Assembly: GCA_002633005.1 (NCBI GenBank)
Contig: NMRA01000092.1
Span: 370,464 to 408,424 of the forward strand
Reading direction: 5' to 3'
Length of the DNA stretch: 37,961 nucleotides
DNA from: Phoronis australis
Lineage: Eukaryota > Phoronida > Phoronidae
The notes below the pieces were generated by a model. It saw only the letters and a list, made by a program, of their open reading frames with translations, made no database searches and had not been told where the DNA came from. The position numbers were made by a program, and so were the translations under genes. Of the stretch, positions 32,701-37,961 are shown piece by piece (within the stretch, counting starts at the first letter, position 1; each line of letters begins with the position of its first letter).

Positions 32701-35700
32701 GCTACTTGTCTCTGAAGGCTTCGTTCATCTCAGTTTTAATAATACTAAGCTCCAACTACTTTGCAGATCCTAATCCATCTATTATCCTTCGCGCCGTTCG
32801 CCTTTGACGCCACGAATACCACAGGTCGAATGGGCGTCATAAACACTCTGTTACTCACTACTGTAGCAAAGAAGTTGTCGCTGAGAGAATGGATTCCATG
32901 TATATCTTATATGACTTGCCTGGTACGCGCACTTGTCGTTTAAAGGTATTTACAGTGTCAGTTAAAAGAAAATAAGCAAAAAGGCGATTGTTTTGAAGTT
33001 TTTAGAGCGCCAGTTCTACCATCTGCTTTTACTGAATGGTTTATGTTAATTTGCAATGCTAAAGTCCCCCGTGAGGTCATTTTTGAGGTCATGATATGCA
33101 AAATGAAATGTGACAACTTTGCGAAGGTGTATCCGATCGCGGGATTAATCACCATTAGATCTACGAATCAACTGTGCAAAACTTTGAACGTCATCGTTCG
33201 CAAAAACCTAGAAAGCTTGCTCCCCGTTCCGTAGACTCAGGGCACCCTCGCAAGAAAGTTTAATCACGCTTTTCATACATGGCGATATCTCGCGAAAACC
33301 TACATTATCTTGTGTTTGGGCGATTGCCTTGCATCTAAGTTACGCAGCCTTGGTTTCACCCACCAACAAAGTGATGTCGCTCTACAAAATTAAGCTCATC
33401 CAAAAAAGCAGTCTATGCATGTGTTAGCTTATCAGTGACGTTTATATTGTCTTGTTCAGGCGACACGTAGTAGACCTAGTTTCTTGGGCGTGAAAGTAAG
33501 AACTCGCAAGACTTCGCGAGCGAGATATCGCCACATATTGCAAGAGAAGCACGTGATCACGCTAGCTTCCTTAGTGAGATTCTTGTTCTACGAAACTCTA
33601 CCAGGGTCAACAAAGGCTAAAAACAATAGGGCGCTGTGTGGGACTTTATAAATTTGGTTGGCAGTGGGGCGCCGGACGCACGACACTAGCGAGACACTTG
33701 AGGCGTGAAATTTTTGCATGGAATGGGAACAGTGAACTATCACCCACAATTCAATATTCCAGTGACCAATCGCTTCAGTGACCATCATTTTTGTAGTGTG
33801 CGCAAATGAGATCCCGAGCGTAGTTGCGAAACGTAGCCTTTCACTTGTGTGACTTTTAACTTTGTGTGACCTTGCGCAATCATGCCTTTTCGTTGCTGTC
33901 ATTGAGTCAAAAGCACAAATTACTCAACCGAAAGAAAAAATATATGAAGGTGATGCTTTATGGTTAAAGTAATAATTCACGAACTTGACCAGATAAATTT
34001 TGCGGTGAAGAAACGAGTTACATAAAGAAGTGCAATTCTCTATGCCAGCACGAGACGTTCGTGAACGAACTCTCTTCATTTCTACACACCTGCTACTTCT
34101 CTTCACTTTTGGCCGGTTCTCATCCCTCTGTTTTGTGCTTTTTATTGCCCATCTTTCCAGAGATTATAACATTTTTTATCTATCAAATTTAATTTTCATT
34201 CTTATTCTTTGTGCTTATATTCTGTCACAATAAATGTCCTTATTTCACCAACCTCGGATTTCATTTTATGTCTGGAAACGAACTTGTGACGCGCGTTTTT
34301 GTACTCGATAGGCATGTCAATCATAAATAAACTTGGTCAATTTCATTAATTTCAGGGTTTTTCCTTTCAGGATCGGTACATCTTATCTGTGATTGGATTT
34401 CTGACGTTGCAATCAACACACTTTGTTATCCAGTCAAATTATGTCAAAATCGGAGACAAAAACTCAATCAACATTATCAACAAGATGGATCTCTACGTTG
34501 GCATGTCTCTTCTTGGCATACTAATTCTCTTCAATGTCGTATTTTTCATCGTCATAGCGTACAGAGTAAGTTCTATGTGATTGAAGACACGTGTGTAATG
34601 GTGATTGTTGTCGTAAGGGTCGGTGGTGTATGGAAAAGGAGCAACAAGATTGTTAAAAACGGTTTGACCGTATACCTATACACATATGTCATTGTACGTG
34701 TGCATAAACTTTTCAACCCGAGACAAGAATCGTCTTCATGTAGAATCGATGTTACCCTCAAATGGAAAATGACAGCTCATCAACAATATCTTTTAAACAG
34801 TTCATGAAGAAAGTACCATGTTGCAACGTCTGCTACAGAGTTATACACTTTCCATTGGAAGGGAATTTCCAAAAAAATCACAAAATCCACGATTTTTGAA
34901 ATAAGCGCGAAGGAAAAACTCTGTATTCACCACAGAGTTTCTAATCTCCCTCTCTCTTATGATAAATGTGCGCATGCGCTCACAATCATTTGACAAACAG
35001 CTGACTTCCAAGATGGATATTAACGGCTGATTATCATGTGTGATCGCACTCCGAATCTGAGATCGACGGCACAGCATGAGGCAATCCAGTGTAGAGAGTA
35101 GTTTTTCAAAAATATTTCCGAGTGCATTTTAGAATATATTTGAATACTATGATATTGTATAACTAACTTTTAACAGTTAGGACTTACATCAATTGCTTCT
35201 TAATCAAACTGGCTGCTGCTTGAAGTTGTTTTGTTTGCATCAAAGATCAAAGGTCAAATTTCTATGGAAATGTGGTACATCTATGTCTTACCATGCCAAA
35301 ATAAGGAGACGTGCTTTGTCTTGTGGGGGGATCGACAAAGGGACGAGCAGTTGACACATCGCTTCTAAAATTACAAACTAAGAGAAAAATGCCTTGATAC
35401 TTGGTGAACAGGTCAAATTCTGTGTTAGTGACAGAACCATTGTAATTTAATGTTTTTTTCACGTTCCAGGCCTCTTTAAATAATAACGCAAATTTCACAA
35501 TGGCGTCATAGTTGTTTACTTGTAAATTTGAATTGATTACTTCTCATCTTAGTTTATTTACAACAAGTAAACTTTTTCCCAATCACAACAACATAATACA
35601 GTCGTCATCTAGTGAAATGCAGCGTAGCTATCGTGATCTTGAATTGGCACACTTTTGAGAACGGCAAGGTGTATTCTTATTCGACGCTATTTAAGCTAAA

Positions 35701-36277
35701 ATAGGTAAAAACGTCGGCGACCCGCTGATTTTTCTAATTTCATTGAGAACACGAGGGCTATTAACCTGAAACATTAAAGCAAAAATTCTAGAGGGGAAAC
35801 TTCTAGTGTGAAAGCCTATTAAAATGAAAAAATATTATTCAACATGTAAAAAACACTAGTAAACCGGGAAATAATATTAAAACAGTTAAAACATAGTAGT
35901 GACATCGTGCAATGAAATTAAACCATTTTCAAAGGATTTCAGTCACCGGTTTAATTGGAGGTGATTTTTAGTAGCCTACGTAAATGTGACGTTTTGTGCC
36001 ATTGTTTTTTTAGCTGTGATCCTGTTGTGACAAATACTGTCACACTGTGACCCGGGCATATACACCCACTTTGTTTCGCAGATTTGTAGTGGGCAAAGAC
36101 CGCAGTTTGAATAATATAATAAAAAATCAAGTGATAGATTAAAACTGTGTTGAACCCCTTTAAACAGATTTTCTTTTTCAGCGCAAACTGAAACTGAAAC
36201 GAAAAGATCTTCAAAATGCGCGACTTCTGAACGCTAGAACAATTAGTGAACTCACGCGCAGGGAAACGGTCCTATAA
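23663..36277 (+). CDS. Pentameric ligand-gated ion channel (Cys-loop superfamily), nine exons
   Basis: Proposed join: 23663-23734, 25344-25370, 26037-26165, 27227-27436, 28067-28219, 30297-30488, 32767-32922, 34371-34565, 36182-36277 (about 409 residues, all introns GT/AG and phase 0). Residues ~34-197 form the extracellular ligand-binding domain with WLEPVL, the WxP motif (WHP, ~89-91) and FPFD (141-144). Residues ~240-261 lead into M1 (ending SFAPFAF, ~274). M2 is ~282-301 with a pore-like pattern (T6', L9', A13'), followed by IPCISYMTCLDRY, the usual M2-M3 linker. M3 is ~316-335 and M4 ~354-376. The M3-M4 loop is only ~20 residues, as in prokaryotic-type channels. The first Cys of the Cys-loop is absent (L in its place). 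No signal peptide is visible and the tail is basic (RRKLKLKRK). From memory, a family of invertebrate pLGIC-like proteins shares the WREP, FPFDVQ and LPKISYLTYLDKY phrases; this appears to be a diverged member. The ligand and ion preference are unknown. Exons 3-9 are firm; exons 1-2 are less certain. Confidence 0.8.
23911..24501. mobile_element. 591-bp MITE with 8-bp target duplication, in pLGIC intron 1
   Basis: Left end CTCGCTGGTTCCATGCGTGC (23912-23931) and the reverse complement of 24482-24501 match 19/20. Further inside, CAGCACGCAGGTATCAC occurs in both arms. The element is flanked by perfect 8-bp copies TTTACAGG at 23903-23910 and 24502-24509. An 8-bp duplication is what hAT and P-type transposases make. 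It has no intact transposase, so it is non-autonomous. The clean duplication implies a fairly recent insertion. Confidence 0.8.
24975..25105. mobile_element. Right end of a CAGTGGCGGA-family transposon
   Basis: C-rich patch, ATTCGGTGCTATGCGCAT, second C run (25073-25080) and terminal TCCTAGATCCGCCACTG ending at 25105. The layout is the same as in the copy ending at 199. The left end is not found in the window. Confidence 0.5.
25344..25370 (+). CDS. pLGIC exon 2, 27-nt micro-exon
   Basis: Acceptor GTGATTGCAG before 25344 and donor GTAAGTATT from 25371 enclose nine in-frame codons (KLTKNTGAL), phase 0 on both sides. It leads directly into TRVKVRIEF of exon 3, where the first beta strand of the ligand-binding domain is expected. 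Both splice sites are close to consensus, but such a short exon needs transcript support. Confidence 0.5.
25864..25916. repeat. GT/GC-rich microsatellite
   Basis: Alternating purine-pyrimidine tract (GTGTGCGTGTACGTGTGCGT and onward), mixed GT, GC and AC steps, in pLGIC intron 2. It is capable of Z-DNA-like structure by composition. Confidence 0.7.
26037..26165 (+). CDS. pLGIC exon 3: start of ligand-binding domain
   Basis: Acceptor TTCCTTTCAG before 26037. The 43 codons read TRVKVRIEFSKIIDI, then NCKTNQFCGDIMIEASWLEP and VLRYRSEE; the donor GTTCGT follows at 26166 and is weak. The alternation of hydrophobic strands and the WLEP phrase match the beta1-beta2 region of pLGICs (WREP or WTDP in relatives). 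Two cysteines (NCK, FCG) are unusual at this place. Confidence 0.75.
27227..27436 (+). CDS. pLGIC exon 4: WxP to FPFD
   Basis: Acceptor TTAATTTAG before 27227 and donor GTTTGT from 27437; 70 codons. It contains GEIWHPRLVILN (canonical WxP motif), DEVWYEID and FHLFPFDYQ, the hallmark of the Cys-loop. The cysteine normally seven residues before FPFD is leucine here, so the loop cannot form the usual disulfide. Confidence 0.88.
27491..27670. mobile_element. Possible decayed left end of the CAGTGGCGGA family in intron 4
   Basis: CAGTGCTGGATCTAAATTTT near 27493 resembles the family terminus, and C-rich patches follow. No matching right end was found, so the call is weak. Confidence 0.25.
28067..28219 (+). 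CDS. pLGIC exon 5: beta strands after the Cys-loop
   Basis: Acceptor GGATATCTTCAG before 28067 and donor GTAAAT from 28220; 51 codons, phase 0. It reads DIVVKMVSELSAREVLLD, a Ser-rich loop, then LDEFALFDTVRAE. Relatives carry similar 'W/E-x-L-x-D' wording before loop C. It follows FPFDYQ directly, as in the family. Confidence 0.75.
28465..28617 (+). mobile_element. tRNA-derived SINE-like element
   Basis: TGGCACACTGGG at 28468-28479 fits the RNA polymerase III A box. GGTTAGAGTCC (28512-28522), 33 bases on, fits a B box, and lies in a perfect T-arm-like hairpin (GTGGG, 7-base loop, CCCAC, 28509-28525). A ~75-bp body then leads to an ATT-rich tail (28590-28617). Only one copy was noticed in the window. 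Confidence 0.4.
28617..28775 (+). repeat. Direct repeat copy 1 in intron 5
   Basis: Shares with 29133-29325, in order: CGAGTAATATAT / CGAGAAATATAT, CTCGTTACCAAAGATGGAAG / CTCGTTACCAGAGATGAAAG, GAGGTAGG, AAGGTCATT, ACGAAATAC, ACAATACAAAATAAG-type stretch and GGGCAATAAAAAGCGCC / GGACAATAAAAAGCGCC. Confidence 0.6.
29133..29325 (+). repeat. Direct repeat copy 2 in intron 5
   Basis: Partner of 28617-28775, about 0.52 kb away. It carries a ~30-base insertion before the shared GGACAATAAAAAGCGCC end. Confidence 0.6.
30297..30488 (+). CDS. pLGIC exon 6: loop C region to M1 start
   Basis: Strong polypyrimidine acceptor (TTTTTTCTTAG) and donor GTACGT at 30489; 64 codons without a stop. The end reads KYEVRFTCFVSRNHAFW then ITNTFSVL, the pre-M1 strand and first half of M1 (family pattern: hydrophobic strand, RR/RN, F/Y-W-N). 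There is no ATG at its start, so ORF callers miss it. Confidence 0.8.
30540..30770 (-). repeat. Dispersed repeat, minus-strand copy
   Basis: The reverse complement shares ordered landmarks with 31425-31600: CGATCCC, GGTCGGAGTTCGT / GGTCGGGGTTCGT, TTTGAAGGTRCRGGAG, TGT.TTTCGA, TTCCAATTT, GA.GGARCACC. The two copies are inverted relative to each other within intron 6. Confidence 0.55.
31425..31581 (+). repeat. Dispersed repeat, plus-strand copy
   Basis: Partner of 30540-30770. A GTTCGATCCC at 31427 resembles a polymerase III B box, so the family could be a SINE, but no good A box is seen. The apparent ORF here (31380-31619) has no support as a gene. Confidence 0.45.
31582..31702 (+). repeat. 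22-bp minisatellite, 5.5 copies
   Basis: Units start at 31582, 31604, 31626, 31648, 31670 and 31692 (partial), with an exact 22-bp period. The consensus begins TTTATGTCAGACATAA followed by TCGGA. Each unit contains a TGTC/GACA near-palindrome. Confidence 0.85.
32425..32600. repeat. Cluster of palindromic GACA/TGTC motifs
   Basis: TGTCGCACTCGACA (32433-32446) and TGTCGAGTGCGACA (32473-32486) are perfect reverse complements. Related phrases (ACATATCGTCGCCCGAGCGACA; GTCACCCGAGCTAC) follow to 32600. It is a hairpin-forming array within intron 6. Confidence 0.55.
32767..32922 (+). CDS. pLGIC exon 7: end of M1, M2 pore helix, M2-M3 linker
   Basis: Acceptor TACTTTGCAG and donor GTACGC (32923); 52 codons. 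It reads ILIHLLSFAPFAFDATNTTG, RMGVINTLLLTTVAKKLSLR and EWIPCISYMTCL. The middle block is the pore-lining M2 with Thr at 6' and Leu at 9'. IPxISYMT is the conserved linker. Two lysines at 14'-15' replace the usual F-K of relatives. It joins DRYIL of exon 8 to give the family phrase SYxTxLDRYIL. Confidence 0.88.
33256..33575. mobile_element. ~320-bp foldback element in intron 7
   Basis: GGCGATATCTCG (33281-33292) and CGAGATATCGCC (33521-33532) are perfect inverted repeats. The arms extend outward imperfectly (AAGAAAGTTTAATCACG against CGTGATCACGCTAGCTT). The exact ends are unclear. Confidence 0.5.
34371..34565 (+). CDS. pLGIC exon 8: M3, short loop, M4
   Basis: Acceptor TTTTCCTTTCAG and donor GTAAGTTC (34566); 65 codons, phase 0. 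M3 is DRYILSVIGFLTLQSTHFVI. A ~20-residue loop (QSNYVKIGDKNSINIINKMD) follows, then M4 LYVGMSLLGILILFNVVFFI ending VIAYR. Such a short M3-M4 loop lacks the long intracellular domain of nicotinic and GABA-A subunits. Confidence 0.85.
36182..36277 (+). CDS. pLGIC exon 9: basic C-terminal tail and stop
   Basis: Acceptor TTTTCTTTTTCAG before 36182; 31 codons then TAA. Reads RKLKLKRKDLQNARLLNART and ISELTRRETVL. It continues the frame after M4 and resembles the YRR-basic tails of relatives. ATTAAA at ~36473 could be a polyadenylation signal, unproven. Confidence 0.6.
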   Translation, partial: RKLKLKRKDLQNARLLNARTISELTRRETVL

Positions 36278-37500
36278 GTGAAGCAGAGACCTCCAATATA
36301 CTCACAACCAATGATAATAACGCACCCATTGAGTGGTGAAGCGAGGCGATATCCATACAGCGACTTCATGCTTATAATCTATAGGAGAAACTTCACAGTG
36401 TTGCCCAAGGTTGGAGATCGTCGGCCTTCGCAAAGTTCTTTGCAGAATGTCCAAGCCGTCCTAAACAGTGGATTAAACTGGCTGGATACTGGTGGAAATG
36501 AAGTGCTGACCATAGGATTTTGTAGAATATCCTCGCAAATTTCCACTCACATAATGAGTTTTAGTCCCTACTGAGAAATTTTCGAAAATGTGCTGTGACG
36601 GTGTGACCGACTGCATAAGGGCTTTTGCATAGGAAGCGGAGGAGCAAGCGCTTCTTTCATGAAGTGGGTGCAGTGCCCCTCACTGAAGTAACCAGAAAAA
36701 AGTATCAGTTGAATCATTTTGCAGTCATTTTCCTCAACAGACAGGCAACTGCTTGCTTAAGCTGGTGACGGAAGCAGTCACACCAAGATGGTTCTCGACA
36801 CGATTTCAAAAATTCGGGTGAGCGGAAAAAGCGAGTGGAAACTCGCGACACCAACAAAGACAGTTTCGGTACGATCTGGAAAACAGCAAAAACGAGTAAT
36901 TTTGTACAATCTGGCCAAGTAAGAACGCCGTGGATAGTGTCCTATTGAACTTTGACTTCGGCCCAAGTTCATGCGTCCATGATTTCTGACCATTCTGTGG
37001 TGCGACGGGTTCTTCACCTGCCAAGTTATTGGCGAAACTTCGGAACGACTGGGAAGCGAAAAAGACGTGTGCCAGTGCTCACATCTGAATAGCATACTCA
37101 TATAGCGATTTTGAATTGCTTTTTAAAGTTGTAATTAAACAATTTTTACTTTCGTTTTCTCTTATTGAATCGTCTGTATTTTTAAAAACACCTAGCTACA
37201 ATTAGAACAATGAAAGTATTGGATTAATATAGTTTCGTGTATCTTAATTTCGGACAACTTCCTTATGTTACAGCATACGCACGCATTTAAAGAGGAAATT
37301 GCAAGGTCCAAACCAATCTGAACAACAATATGGTCTAAATTCTAGTTTATAATTATCATTGCTATATTCTTAACATTAACTGAATTGTATGCCGCTATAC
37401 AAAGTTATTTACAAATTTAGTGCCGTGATGTTGTAACGCCATCGTTGTAACGGAGAATAGAAACGGCGCCATTTTCGTTCGTTACACATCTGTGACGTGG
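36278..37500. other. 3' flank of the channel gene, nothing recognised
   Basis: Should include the 3' UTR. Short frames on both strands (for example 36778-37101, -) show no domain. Confidence 0.35.
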
Positions 37501-37561
37501 TGTTGGGAACACAAAGGAAGCAATGTGTGTACAAGTGAGTACAGCAGCGTAGATGAGTAAT

Positions 37562-37809
37562 ACTTTGAACGATACAGGGACGGACAGGTGGACTTTTCAG
37601 ATGATTCCGACCTTTCGGACGTGGAGGTGGAGGTGACAGATCCCAGAGGAACGATATGTGTTCACAGCTTTTCTGTAGTGGAGCCGTTCTCCCTCGATCC
37701 CTTTCACGGCCCTTTCTCTGGTCGCCGAAGACTCACTGCCAGCAGGTTCGTCCTGTGAACGTCAACAGGCTGAAGGTGCGCAGGAGTTGCGATTAGATGT
37801 TAGTGATTG
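37562..37809 (+). pseudogene. Coding-like fragment at right edge, frame broken
   Basis: A frame reading YFERYRDGQVDFSDDSDL then SDVEVEVTDPRG is highly acidic and non-random but is preceded immediately by a stop (TAA at 37559). It runs out of character near 37660, while another frame (ALSLVAEDSLPAGSSCERQQ and onward, ~37706-37809) looks coding up to a donor-like G|GTAAGA at 37810. This suggests a gene or transposon exon damaged by a frameshift, or two exons. The family is not recognised. Confidence 0.3.
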
Positions 37810-37961
37810 GTAAGAATATTATCAATATGTATCCTACAACCGCGAATTATAACTTGGTCTTTTTTAATTCAAAAGTAGGTGCTTTACCAGTCAGTCCCAG
37901 GCGCCCGTATCCCCATTGGTGAATCGTGTTTCAGCCGTGGATAAATACCAGTTTCAGTGAT

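Noticed and set aside
34371-34565. First read as M2-M3 of the channel, with M4 missing from the gene
   Set aside because: Exon 7 (32767-32922) carries a far better M2 and the IPCISYMT linker, and joins LDRYIL. The helices in this exon are therefore M3 and M4, and the set is complete.

Overview
The window looks like a piece of an invertebrate animal genome, from a draft assembly (one unresolved base, N, at 24833). The reasons are spliced exons with GT/AG junctions, a THAP domain, pogo-type and TIR-type DNA transposons, many short foldback elements (MITEs), and no operons or ribosome binding sites. An anthozoan cnidarian or another early-branching or deuterostome invertebrate fits. I cannot name the taxon from sequence alone.

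Two host genes stand out. (1) On the minus strand, 1424-3589 is an intronless 721-residue single-pass membrane protein. It has a signal peptide, a propeller-like ectodomain, one sushi/CCP-like module, a transmembrane helix and a ~320-residue cytoplasmic tail. (2) On the plus strand, about 23.66-36.28 kb, nine short exons join in frame to encode a pentameric ligand-gated ion channel (Cys-loop superfamily) of about 409 residues. Every intron is phase 0. Most exons are too short or lack an ATG, so the gene is invisible to simple ORF calling. I assembled it by matching splice sites and family motifs: WxP, FPFD, pre-M1, M1, M2, the IPxISYMT loop, M3 and M4. The model lacks the first cysteine of the Cys-loop, has a very short M3-M4 loop, shows no obvious signal peptide and ends in a basic tail.

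The rest is mostly mobile-element debris. Layout: 1-199, transposon end; 1.4-3.6 kb, membrane protein; 3.6-5.9 kb, mostly featureless with one small ORF; 5.92-6.08 kb, small TIR element; 6.23-7.92 kb, TIR-bounded element with a THAP ORF and an antisense coding-like segment; 8.2-8.9 kb, foldbacks; 9.6-11.8 kb, tandemly duplicated block with a possible ORF end in both copies; 14.2-15.5 kb, frameshifted pogo/DDE_1 transposase; 17.8-18.9 kb, foldback cluster; 21.4-23.2 kb, minisatellite and two pairs of palindromic MITEs just upstream of the channel gene; 23.66-36.28 kb, channel gene whose introns carry a MITE with a perfect 8-bp target duplication, a tRNA-like SINE, a 22-bp minisatellite, duplicated blocks and a 0.3-kb foldback; 37.5-37.8 kb, a broken coding-like fragment at the right edge.

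No CRISPR array, rRNA or intact tRNA gene was seen. The two host genes show no functional link beyond both being predicted membrane proteins.
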